Assembly (NCBI RefSeq): GCF_009688965.1
Contig: NZ_AP021875.1
Coordinates: 2,976,001 to 3,040,000, forward strand
Direction: 5' to 3'
From: Desulfosarcina widdelii
GTDB taxonomy: Bacteria > Desulfobacterota > Desulfobacteria > Desulfobacterales > Desulfosarcinaceae
DNA: 64,000 nucleotides
Below, piece by piece: positions 17,062-25,579 of the stretch. Each line of letters begins with the position of its first letter. The first letter of the stretch is position 1. A program made the position numbers and the translations under genes. Below the pieces are notes generated by a model that saw nothing but the letters and a program-made list of their open reading frames with translations, was not told where the DNA came from and searched no databases.

Positions 17062-19008
17062 ATGACCGTCCATACCGTATCATTCCTTCCCCACAACCGC
17101 GAAATTCAAGTACCCGAGGGCACCGTGCTGATCCGGGCGGCCATGGAGGCCGGCGTGCACATTAACGCCTCGTGCGGCGGGGAAGGCGTTTGCGGCAAGT
17201 GCCGAGTCATCGTCGAATCAGGTGAGGTGGCCGGGGGCATCAGCGAGCAGCTCAGCCCGGAAGATCGGGAAAAAGGCTATCGCCTGGCCTGCAAGTCGCT
17301 TGTCACCGGAGACGTCACCGTGCGCGTGCCCGTGGAGTCGGCCATCGACACCAGCGTGTTGAAGCAGAGCTACGTTCCCCGGAAAACGGCCCGCATCCGA
17401 CAGATGGACCTGAACGACTTAAAAGAGCAGGGGCTGTTTCTGCCGCCGGTGGAGAAAATCTATATCGAACTTCCCGAGCCGGACAACCAGGACCACCTGC
17501 CCGACGTCACCCGGCTGGTCAGCCACCTGAAACTGCACCACGACGAACATCGCCTGACCGTCAGCCTGCCGGTGATCCGCAAGATTCCCGACGTGCTGCG
17601 CAAGGACGGATTCCGGGTGACGGCCACCCTGGCCCGGCCGGTGATGGAAAGCGGCAAAACCGAGATCGTCAACGTCCAGCCCGGCGACACCAGCGACCGC
17701 ATCTACGCTATCGCCATGGACATCGGCACCACCACGATCTACGGCCAGCTCATCGATCTGAAAAGCGGAGCGGTGCTGGCCGAGAAAGGCGATTTCAACG
17801 GTCAGATCAGCTACGGCGAGGACGTGATCAGCCGGATCGTGTTCGCCGAGAAAGCCGGCGGACTGGAACAGCTGCAAAAAGTGGCGGCCGAGACCATCAA
17901 CAAGATTGTGAACGGCATCGTACGACGGTCCAAGGTGGACCCGGACGATATTGCCGCCATCACCCTGGCCGGCAACACCACCATGACCCAGCTGTTGCTC
18001 AAGATCAATCCGCGCTACATCCGGCGCAGCCCCTATGTGCCGGCCTCGACCCTTTATCCACCCATCCGGGCGGTGGACATCGGCCTGGATATGGGCGACC
18101 ATGTCACGGCCCTGGTCTACCCGGCCGTTTCCAGCTATGTGGGCGGGGATATCGTAGCCGGCGTCATGGGATCGGGCATGTACCGGGACGAGCGGCTGAC
18201 CCTGTTCATGGACATCGGCACCAACGCCGAGATCGTGATCGGCAACCGGGACTGGCTGGCCTGTGCGGCCTGCAGCGCCGGACCGGCCTTTGAGGGCGGA
18301 GGCATCAAGTTCGGCATGCGGGCGGCCAAGGGCGCCATCGAGGACTTCTCGCTGGATCCCACGACCTGGGAGCCCATGCTCATGACCATCGGCAACGTGC
18401 GCCCCAAGGGCATCTGCGGCTCGGGCCTGATCATCATGATCGCGGTGATGTTCGAACTGGGTCTGATCGACAACCTGGGCAAATTCAACCGCGATCTTGC
18501 CACCGACCGCATCCGTGAGGACAATGGGGTATGGGAATACGTGCTGGCCCGGGCCGAAGAAACCCAGATCGACCGGGACATCGCCCTGACCGAGATCGAC
18601 ATAGAGAACCTGATCCGGGCCAAGGGGGCGATATACAGCGGCTGCATGACCCTGCTGGCCGAGGTGGGCATGGACAAGGCGGATATCGAGCGCATCATCC
18701 TGGCCGGGGGGTTCGGCAGCTATGTGGACCTGGAAAAGGCCATGACCATTGGCCTGCTGCCGGAAATCGAACCGGAGAAGGTGACCTTCATCGGCAACAG
18801 TTCTCTCATGGGTGCCAAGATGAGCAGTCTGACCAACCGCATCCGGCGGGACGTGGTGGAGGTGACGCGCTCCATGACCAATTTCGAATTGTCGGAAACC
18901 CCGTCGTACATGGACAACTATGTGGCCGCCCTGTTTTTGCCCCATACCGACATGGAACGGTTTCCCCGTCTCAAAGAACGGCTGTCCCGACGTCGGGACA
19001 ATGCCTGA
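17062..19008 (+). CDS. Reductive activator of corrinoid proteins (RACE; ASKHA-type ferredoxin ATPase)
   Basis: The 648-residue product starts with a plant-type [2Fe-2S] ferredoxin domain with Cys at about 38, 44, 47 and 77 (SCGGEGVCGKC, later LACKS). After a linker, an ASKHA ATPase fold follows (DUF4445 family) with phosphate loops AMDIGTTTIYGQ and FMDIGTNAEIVIG and a late AGGFGSY adenosine motif. RACE proteins use ATP to drive an electron onto cob(II)alamin that was accidentally oxidised, restoring the Co(I) state of corrinoid proteins. The adjacent acs operon encodes the corrinoid iron-sulfur protein, its most likely partner (an AcsV-like role). Confidence 0.93.
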   Translation: MTVHTVSFLPHNREIQVPEGTVLIRAAMEAGVHINASCGGEGVCGKCRVIVESGEVAGGISEQLSPEDREKGYRLACKSLVTGDVTVRVPVESAIDTSVLKQSYVPRKTARIRQMDLNDLKEQGLFLPPVEKIYIELPEPDNQDHLPDVTRLVSHLKLHHDEHRLTVSLPVIRKIPDVLRKDGFRVTATLARPVMESGKTEIVNVQPGDTSDRIYAIAMDIGTTTIYGQLIDLKSGAVLAEKGDFNGQISYGEDVISRIVFAEKAGGLEQLQKVAAETINKIVNGIVRRSKVDPDDIAAITLAGNTTMTQLLLKINPRYIRRSPYVPASTLYPPIRAVDIGLDMGDHVTALVYPAVSSYVGGDIVAGVMGSGMYRDERLTLFMDIGTNAEIVIGNRDWLACAACSAGPAFEGGGIKFGMRAAKGAIEDFSLDPTTWEPMLMTIGNVRPKGICGSGLIIMIAVMFELGLIDNLGKFNRDLATDRIREDNGVWEYVLARAEETQIDRDIALTEIDIENLIRAKGAIYSGCMTLLAEVGMDKADIERIILAGGFGSYVDLEKAMTIGLLPEIEPEKVTFIGNSSLMGAKMSSLTNRIRRDVVEVTRSMTNFELSETPSYMDNYVAALFLPHTDMERFPRLKERLSRRRDNA

Positions 19009-19565
19009 TCGCGCGCTTGCGGGCAAACCGAAAAAACGGAAATCCGATTGTTCTAGGTGCAGGCGTTTTTGCCATTGCGAACAATCCCTGCCCACTGAAG
19101 GCAATCTAGTAGGAAATTGGGATTTAATCGCACTCCTCTATTGACAAATAAACCCGCCAAGATATAAGTACAATCCTTGGTTTTACACCTTTTATTAAGC
19201 AAAAAGCCGTCTTGGCCCTTCGGGCCTTATCGCAGTGAATAAAAAGCCGTTTCTCAGATTGACCAAATAAGCGATTATTTGTGCACCAGAGGACTGTTTC
19301 GACGATGCCACGCTGCATAAAAACGAAAACGATCCATCTCGCTTACCGCGGTTTTTGCTTTCCCCCGCCATACGCCTGCCATGGATTCTTATCTGCCGTT
19401 GTAGATATTGCATATAAAAAAAAATTATACGAAAGGGGGTCTGAATTTCTCATGTAGTGGCCGGGTATCTGCGCCCTGTCACGAGCGTACGAACCACCGC
19501 ATTGCTGTCACAAAATTGCTGTCACAAACCTCAATCATTAACCGGTAGCTGATAAGGAGGTAACG
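19009..19565. other. 557-bp leader and promoter region of the acs operon
   Basis: No gene was recognised. It contains a promoter candidate (19141-19168), a 10-bp direct repeat AAAAAGCCGT at 19201-19210 and 19241-19250, a GGCCC-TTC-GGGCC hairpin at about 19213-19226, and a tandem 14-bp repeat ATTGCTGTCACAAA around 19501-19528 just before the acsD ribosome site. The predicted leader of about 390 bases is long enough for RNA-level control. Confidence 0.6.
19141..19168 (+). promoter_or_regulatory. Candidate sigma-70 promoter of the acs/CODH operon
   Basis: A perfect TTGACA (19141-19146) is followed after 16 bases by TATAAG (19163-19168). It is the best promoter-like pair upstream of acsD and implies a leader of roughly 390 bases. 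Confidence 0.55.
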
Positions 19566-21143
19566 TTGAGCTTCGAATTCTACAAGGAATCGTATGCAGG
19601 TGCGATTAAGGCGATCTCCATCGGTAAAGGCGACAAGGCCATTACCGTTGGTGGCGAAACCTGCTATCCGTTTTACCAGTTTGAGGGGGAAATGCCCCAC
19701 AAACCGCGGATTGCCATGGAAATCTGGGATATGGAGCCCGAGGAGTGGCCGGCAGCCGCCTTGGAGCCGTTCAAGGATGTGATTTCGGATCCGGCTGCAT
19801 GGGCCAAAAAATGCGTCGCGGAATACGGTGCCGAGATTATCGTGCTGCAGCTCAAGAGCACCGATCCCAACGGTACCGACGCCAGTCCGGCGGATGCCTC
19901 TGCCACGGTCAAAAAAGTGCTGGCCGCCATCGATGTTCCCCTGGTGGTCTGGGGCGTGGCCAACCACGAGAAAGACGAAGCGGTCTTCAAAAAGATCGCC
20001 GAAGATGTCCAGGACGTGCAGCTGACCCTGGGACCGGTGGAAGATAAAAACCACAAAGGCATCGGCGCCGCAGCCATGGGTTACGGCCACGCCATCATCA
20101 GCTCGTCTCCCATCGACGTCAACCTGGCCAAGCAGGTCAACATCCTGCTGGAAAACCTGGGCATGCCCATGGACCGAGTGATCATCGACCCGACCACCGG
20201 CGGTCTGGGATACGGCATGGAGTACAGCTATTCGGTCATGGAACGCCTGAGAATGGCCGCCATGGCCCAGGGCGACGACAAGCTGCAGATGCCCATCATC
20301 AACAACCTGGCCAACGAAGTCTGGAAGTGCAAGGAAGCCAAACAGACCGTTGAAGAAGCCCCGACCCTGGGGGACCCGGAAAAACGCGGCATCCTCATGG
20401 AAGCCGTAGGGGCCGTTACCTACCTCATGGCCGGTTCGGACATCCTCATCATGCGACATCCCGAATCCATCCGCCTGGTCAAGGCCTTTATCGACCTGGC
20501 CATGGACGGCGGCAGTGCTGCCGACATTGATCCCATCGCCAAGCGGCTGGAAGGCGTCTCCGTTGACCTGGCCGCCCTGGCTCCGGAACCGGATCTGACC
20601 GTCGAAGAAGAGAAGAAAGCCGCCAAACCGGCTGCCAAGGCCGCGCCGAAAGCCGCTGCCAAGCCGGCTGCCGCCGCTGCAAAACCCGCCGCCAAACCGG
20701 CTGCGGAGAAGAAAGCCGAACCTGCACCGGCCGCTGCCCCGGCCGCACCTGCGGCAGATCCCGAAGCCGAAGCCAAAGCCAAAGCCGAAGCTGAAGCCAA
20801 GGCCAAGGCCGATGCTGCCGCCAAAGCCGAGGCCGATGCCAAGGCCAAGGCCGATGCTGAAGCCAAGGCCAAAGCGGATGCCGAAGCCAAAGCCAAGGCC
20901 GATGCCGAGGCCAAAGCCAAAGCGGAAAAGGAAGCCGCAGCCAAGGCTGCCGCCGAACGCGAAGCCGCCGAAGATGCCCTGCGCCAGAAGCGTGCCGCCG
21001 AGCGCGAGGCACATGCTGCCAAGCGTGCCAGCGGCGAAACGGAAAAGGCCGTCTCCATGACCGCCGCCGCCGTCCAGAAAACCGAATACGAAAAGATTCT
21101 GGACAAGCTCAACTGGGTGCATCGACGCATCCCGCTGTATTAA
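19566..21143 (+). CDS. acsD: CO dehydrogenase/acetyl-CoA synthase delta subunit (CFeSP small subunit) with long Ala/Lys/Glu tail
   Basis: Residues 1 to ~340 match the small, cobalamin-binding TIM-barrel subunit of the corrinoid iron-sulfur protein (IAMEIWDMEP, IIVLQLKSTDPNG, VWGVANHEKDE, VIIDPTTGGLGYGMEYSYSVMER, AGSDILIMRHPES). The usual protein ends there at about 310 residues. Here 525 residues are encoded: from ~346 to ~465 the sequence is almost only Ala, Lys, Glu, Asp and Pro, with EAKAKAD-like repeats of a TolA-like helix, then a non-repetitive end (KILDKLNWVHRRIPLY). The TTG start at 19566 follows AAGGAGG. It is the first gene of the operon. Confidence 0.95.
   Translation: MSFEFYKESYAGAIKAISIGKGDKAITVGGETCYPFYQFEGEMPHKPRIAMEIWDMEPEEWPAAALEPFKDVISDPAAWAKKCVAEYGAEIIVLQLKSTDPNGTDASPADASATVKKVLAAIDVPLVVWGVANHEKDEAVFKKIAEDVQDVQLTLGPVEDKNHKGIGAAAMGYGHAIISSSPIDVNLAKQVNILLENLGMPMDRVIIDPTTGGLGYGMEYSYSVMERLRMAAMAQGDDKLQMPIINNLANEVWKCKEAKQTVEEAPTLGDPEKRGILMEAVGAVTYLMAGSDILIMRHPESIRLVKAFIDLAMDGGSAADIDPIAKRLEGVSVDLAALAPEPDLTVEEEKKAAKPAAKAAPKAAAKPAAAAAKPAAKPAAEKKAEPAPAAAPAAPAADPEAEAKAKAEAEAKAKADAAAKAEADAKAKADAEAKAKADAEAKAKADAEAKAKAEKEAAAKAAAEREAAEDALRQKRAAEREAHAAKRASGETEKAVSMTAAAVQKTEYEKILDKLNWVHRRIPLY
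20600..20965 (+). repeat. Degenerate in-frame repeat encoding the Ala/Lys/Glu tail of AcsD
   Basis: Imperfect 9-15 bp units of the GCCGAAGCCAAAGCC type repeat through this part of acsD. They encode a KPAAKAAP-type segment first and an (E/D)AKAKA(D/E) helix-like segment next. Synonymous variation between units argues that the protein sequence, not just the DNA, is maintained. Confidence 0.8.
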
Positions 21144-21185
21144 TTTGTTAACCTTTGCCGAAATCAATACGAGGAGGAACCTCTG

Positions 21186-23219
21186 ATGGCAGAAATCAAG
21201 AAACCCGTCGCGAAAAAAGCCGCGGCCCCGAAGTTGGCCGATCCCATCGCCGCAACCATCGATCCGGCCAGTCAGGAAATGATCGCCCGGGCCCAGAAAA
21301 TGGGCATCGACACGGTGTTCGACCGCGCCGTGCAAATGAAACCCTGTAACATCGGAATCCAGGGCATCTGCTGTAAAAACTGCGCCATGGGCCCCTGCCG
21401 CCTGCCGCTGCCCAAGGGCGGCATCGAAGGCGAAGACACCCGTAAGGGCCTGTGCGGTGCCACGGCCAACACCATTGCCGCGCGTAACTTCATCCGCATG
21501 ATCGCCGGCGGCGCCTCCGCTCACTCCGATCACGGCCGCTGCGTGGCCGAGGTGTTCATGAGCGCGGCCCGCAAGGAGACCGAGGCTTACAAGATCAAAG
21601 ACACCAACAAGCTGCTGCAGATCGCTCCCTGGCTGGAAGTCGCCACTACCGTCGAGGAGGACGGCGAGGTCAAGGACCGCGACATCGACGAGATCGCCCT
21701 GGAAGTGGCCGAAAAGGCCCTCAATGAATGGGGCAAGTACGAAGGCGAGTTGCTTTTCGCCAAACGCGCACCTGCGCCGCTGTACGAGAAATGGAAGAAA
21801 AACGGCGTGATTCCGCGCAACATCGACCGCGAAATCGTCGAAATCATGCACCGCACCCATATGGGCGTGGACCAGGACTACAAAAACCTGATGAAGCAGG
21901 GCACCCGCGCCGCCATCGCCGACGGCTGGGGCGGCTCCATGCTGGCCACCGACCTGCAGGACGTGCTCTTCGGCACCCCCTACCCCCTGCAGTCCGAAGC
22001 CAATCTGGGCGTGATGAAGGAAGACCACGTCAACATCGTCGTCCACGGCCATGAACCGGTACTCTCCGAAATGATCGTAGCGGTATCCCAGAAGCCCGAG
22101 ATCATTGAATACGCCAAGTCCAAGGGCGCCAAGGGCATTCAGCTCAGCGGTATCTGCTGCACGGCCAACGAAATCCTGCAGCGCCACGGCATCCCGTCGG
22201 CCACCACCTTCCTGTCCCAGGAACTGGCCATTATCACTGGCGCCTGCGACGCCATGGTGGTCGATATTCAGTGCATCATGCAGAACCTGGCAAATGTGGC
22301 CAAATGTTTCCACACCAAGCTGATCACCACCCACCCCATCGCCAAGATGGAGCAGGATAACGTGATCCACATCGAATTCGATGAGCATTACGCCCTTGAA
22401 GACGCTGAGAAGATCGTCAAGATGGGTATCGACAATTTCGCCAATCGCGGCAGCGAGGTGATGATCCCCCGCCATAAATGCACCCAGGTCGCCGGTTTCG
22501 GTGTGGAATCGATCCAGTATCACCTGGGCGGCACCTTCCGCGGTAACTACTACACCCTGAACGACAATATCATCAACGGCCGTATCCGCGGCATCGCCGG
22601 CGTAGTGGGATGCAACAACGCCCGCAACCGCCACAACGAAGCCCATATCGAGGTGGTCAAGGAACTGATCAAAAACGACGTCATCGTCCTGACGACCGGC
22701 TGCAACGGCATCGCCTGTGCCATGGAAGGGCTGCTGACGCCCGAAGCCGCCGCCGTGCATTGCGGTCCGGGCCTGGCCGAGGTCTGCGAGGTCGTGGGTA
22801 TCCCGCCGGTCCTGCATCTGGGCTCCTGTGTGGACAACAGCCGGATCCTGCTGGCAGCCACCGAAGTGGTCAAGGCAGGCGGACTGGGCAAGGACATCTG
22901 CGATCTGCCGGCCGCCGGTAGCGCGCCCGAGTGGATGAGTGAGAAAGCCATCTCCATCGGCCACTATTTCGTCGCCTCCGGTATGTATACGGTATTCGGC
23001 GTGACCCTGCCCACTTCCGGTGCACCGGTGTTCCACAATTACATTTCCGATGAGCTGGAAAAAATTTACGGCGGCAAGTGGGATATCGAGCCCGACCCGA
23101 TCAAGCATGCTCAGATGATGATCGCCCACATCGACAAGAAACGCAAAGAACTGGGAATCGACAAAGCCCGGGAACGTGTGCTCATGGATATGGCCGACCG
23201 CCAGGCGCTGGAAGCGTAA
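21186..23219 (+). CDS. cooS: Anaerobic CO dehydrogenase catalytic subunit (Ni-Fe)
   Basis: The 677-residue product is the nickel CODH (CooS/AcsA), which interconverts CO2 and CO. The B/D-cluster cysteines are visible in KPCNIGIQGICCKNCAMGPC; later come HGHEPVLSEMI, LSGICCTANE, TTGCNGIACAMEG and LHLGSCVDNSR, which carry C-cluster ligands. The CO made is passed to AcsB. The N-terminal 25 residues are Lys/Ala-rich (MAEIKKPVAKKAAAPK), like the tail of AcsD. The start follows GAGGAGG. Only 42 bp separate it from acsD. No cooC-type nickel ATPase is found in the window. Confidence 0.96.
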   Translation: MAEIKKPVAKKAAAPKLADPIAATIDPASQEMIARAQKMGIDTVFDRAVQMKPCNIGIQGICCKNCAMGPCRLPLPKGGIEGEDTRKGLCGATANTIAARNFIRMIAGGASAHSDHGRCVAEVFMSAARKETEAYKIKDTNKLLQIAPWLEVATTVEEDGEVKDRDIDEIALEVAEKALNEWGKYEGELLFAKRAPAPLYEKWKKNGVIPRNIDREIVEIMHRTHMGVDQDYKNLMKQGTRAAIADGWGGSMLATDLQDVLFGTPYPLQSEANLGVMKEDHVNIVVHGHEPVLSEMIVAVSQKPEIIEYAKSKGAKGIQLSGICCTANEILQRHGIPSATTFLSQELAIITGACDAMVVDIQCIMQNLANVAKCFHTKLITTHPIAKMEQDNVIHIEFDEHYALEDAEKIVKMGIDNFANRGSEVMIPRHKCTQVAGFGVESIQYHLGGTFRGNYYTLNDNIINGRIRGIAGVVGCNNARNRHNEAHIEVVKELIKNDVIVLTTGCNGIACAMEGLLTPEAAAVHCGPGLAEVCEVVGIPPVLHLGSCVDNSRILLAATEVVKAGGLGKDICDLPAAGSAPEWMSEKAISIGHYFVASGMYTVFGVTLPTSGAPVFHNYISDELEKIYGGKWDIEPDPIKHAQMMIAHIDKKRKELGIDKARERVLMDMADRQALEA

Positions 23220-23259
23220 TTGATTTTCAACCAGATCCTCAACGAAGGAGGAATACGAT

Positions 23260-25473
23260 ATGTCTAAATTAGTCGCATTTGCTGCCATTCAGGGTGGATA
23301 CAAGGTGGTTTCCAGCACTGAAGGCCTTTACCGCAAAGCAATGGCTACCTACAACGCCGACACCAAGATCGGGTTTCCCAACACGGCCTACTACCTGCCG
23401 GTGATCTACTCGCTGACCGGCATGAAGGTCGAGACGCTGGAAGACCTGAAAAAACCCCTCGAATTTGCCCGCGGCCTCCTGCCGCCGCACATCAAGGGGA
23501 AACACCATCTGCCCTACCTGGGTCCCCTGCTGGACGCCGGTATGGCCAGTATTTTCTGCTACGAGATCATGGAAGCCCTGCGCATCCTGGAGCAGCCGGA
23601 TTTCTACATTCCCGAAGAAGATCCGGACATCGAAGCCGGCAAGCTCTGGGTCGGTCCGGCCGACGATACCATCCTGCGGAAACGCGGTGTGGAATTCGTC
23701 GACGGTTCGGCTCCCGGATTCGCCGCCATGGTCGGCGCCGCACCGAATAAAGAGATCGCCAAGGATATCGTCGAAGAGTACCAGAGACGAAGCCTTTATA
23801 TCTTCTGTGCGGCCAGCCACAACGGCACCACCCTCATTGAGCAGTTGCTCGATGCCGGCGTCCAGATCGGCTGGAACACCCGTATCGTTCCTTTCGGCCC
23901 GGACATCTCCTCGGCCGTATTCGCTCTCGGTTTCGCCAACCGCGCCGCCATGGCTTTCGGTGGCGTGAAACCCGGTGATTACAAGAAAATCCTGCTCTAC
24001 AACAAGGATCGTATTTTTGCCTTCGTCAACGCTCTGGGCGATGTGGGCACCGAGTGGGGCGTGGCTGCTGCCGGCTGCGTCAACTGGGGTTTTCCGACCC
24101 TGGCCGATACCGACATTCCCGAGATCCTGCCCACGGGTATCTGTACCTACGAGCATGTGGTCGCCAACGTGTCCCACGAGGAAATGTGCCAGCGTTCCGT
24201 GGAAGTCCGCGGCTTGAAAACCATCGTCTCCGACATCGAAATCCCCTGCGCTTTTGGTCCGGCTTACGAGGGCGAGCGTGTACGCGGCGCCGACCTGTAT
24301 GCTCAGTGCGGTGGCGGCAAGACCCAGTGCACCGAGTTGGTGAAGATGGCCGAGATGAACGAGATCGAAGACGGCAAGGTTATCGTCGATGGCCCGGATG
24401 TGGGCGACCTTAAGGAAGGCGACACCTTTCCCATGGGGATCTTCATCCAGGTGGCCGGCCGCGAGATGCAGCCCGACTTCGAGCCTATCCTGGAACGCCA
24501 GATCCACCACCTGATCAACTACATCCAGGGCATCATGCACATCGGTCAGCGTGACATCTCCTGGGTGCGCATCAGCAAGGCCGCCATCGAGAAGGGCTTC
24601 ACCCTGAAAGACATCGGCGTGGTGCTGCATGCCAAGTTCCATCAGGACTTCGGCAAGATCCTCGACAAGGTCCAGGTTACCCTGATGACCAAGAAGGAAG
24701 ACGTGGAAAAACTCACGGCTAAGGCCCGCGCCGAGTACAAGACGCGCGACGAGCGTGTCGAGAAGATGACCGACGAGGATGTGGAGATCTTCTACTCCTG
24801 CACCCTGTGCCAGTCCTTCGCGCCCAACCACGTGTGTTCGGTCAGCCCGGAACGGACCGGCCTGTGCGGCGCTTACAACTGGATGGACTGCAAGGCCTCC
24901 TACGAGATCAACCCCACCGGCCCCAACCAGCCCATCGAAAAGGGCGAGTGCATCGATCCGGTGCTGGGCCAGTGGAAAGGCGTCAACGACTTTGTTTACA
25001 AAGCCTCCCGCGGCGCCGTGACCCACTACAACTTCTACTCCATGGTCATTGATCCCATGACCACCTGCGGGTGCTGTGAGTGCATCGCAGCCATGCTGCC
25101 CTCATGCAACGGGGTCATGACCGTTAACCGTGACTATGCCGGCGAGACTCCCTGCGGCATGAAGTTCACCACCCTGGCCGGCGTCATGGGCGGTGGTGCT
25201 TCCTCACCGGGATTCGTGGGCCACTCCAAGTTCAACATCACCCAGAAGAAGTTCATCAAGGGTGACGGCGGACTGAAACGCATGGTCTGGATGCCTAAAA
25301 TCCTCAAGGAAGAAATCAAAGAGCGTCTGGACAGATTCGGCGAGGAGAATGGTATTCCAGGTTTTTATGACATGATCGCAGACGAAACCGTGGGCATCAC
25401 CGAGGAGGAGATCCTGCCCTACCTCCAGGAAAAAGGCCACCCGGCCCTGTCCATGGATCCGCTGATTGGTTAA
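23260..25473 (+). CDS. acsB: Acetyl-CoA synthase (CODH/ACS alpha/beta subunit)
   Basis: The 737-residue product joins CO from CooS, the methyl group from CFeSP and CoA into acetyl-CoA. The A-cluster cysteines are seen in FYSCTLCQSFAPNHVCS, in RTGLCGAYNW and in TTCGCCECI, the last providing the Cys-Gly-Cys ligand of the distal nickel. The length matches bacterial AcsB including its N-terminal CODH-interacting domain. It sits 40 bp after cooS with an AGGAGG ribosome site and is followed by two intergenic hairpins. Confidence 0.96.
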   Translation: MSKLVAFAAIQGGYKVVSSTEGLYRKAMATYNADTKIGFPNTAYYLPVIYSLTGMKVETLEDLKKPLEFARGLLPPHIKGKHHLPYLGPLLDAGMASIFCYEIMEALRILEQPDFYIPEEDPDIEAGKLWVGPADDTILRKRGVEFVDGSAPGFAAMVGAAPNKEIAKDIVEEYQRRSLYIFCAASHNGTTLIEQLLDAGVQIGWNTRIVPFGPDISSAVFALGFANRAAMAFGGVKPGDYKKILLYNKDRIFAFVNALGDVGTEWGVAAAGCVNWGFPTLADTDIPEILPTGICTYEHVVANVSHEEMCQRSVEVRGLKTIVSDIEIPCAFGPAYEGERVRGADLYAQCGGGKTQCTELVKMAEMNEIEDGKVIVDGPDVGDLKEGDTFPMGIFIQVAGREMQPDFEPILERQIHHLINYIQGIMHIGQRDISWVRISKAAIEKGFTLKDIGVVLHAKFHQDFGKILDKVQVTLMTKKEDVEKLTAKARAEYKTRDERVEKMTDEDVEIFYSCTLCQSFAPNHVCSVSPERTGLCGAYNWMDCKASYEINPTGPNQPIEKGECIDPVLGQWKGVNDFVYKASRGAVTHYNFYSMVIDPMTTCGCCECIAAMLPSCNGVMTVNRDYAGETPCGMKFTTLAGVMGGGASSPGFVGHSKFNITQKKFIKGDGGLKRMVWMPKILKEEIKERLDRFGEENGIPGFYDMIADETVGITEEEILPYLQEKGHPALSMDPLIG

Positions 25474-25482
25474 TCAGGTTTA

Positions 25483-25554
25483 GACGGGCCGGTCCCTGGC
25501 GTCCGGCCCGTCGAGCCATAGCAACCGATTCCCCGGTCACGCCAGCCGGGGAAT
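25483..25554 (+). repeat. Two intergenic hairpins between acsB and acsC
   Basis: The first hairpin has a perfect 10-bp stem (25483-25492 with 25503-25512). The second has a perfect 9-bp stem (25528-25536 with 25546-25554). No T-run follows, so they are more likely RNA-stability or processing elements than terminators. Confidence 0.65.
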
Positions 25555-25579
25555 TGCCCATACAGATAAGGAGAAGAGT

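Noticed and set aside
17419..19104. A 561-codon minus-strand frame opposite the RACE gene
   Set aside because: His/Gly/Val-rich shadow of a well-supported plus-strand gene.
19479..23288. A 1269-codon reading frame on the minus strand across acsD and cooS
   Set aside because: It is antisense to two certain genes, is made of His/Asp/Gly/Phe-rich low-complexity sequence, and arises from codon bias of the plus-strand genes.
23269..25026. A 585-codon minus-strand frame opposite acsB
   Set aside because: It is antisense to acsB and shows no domain-like motif.
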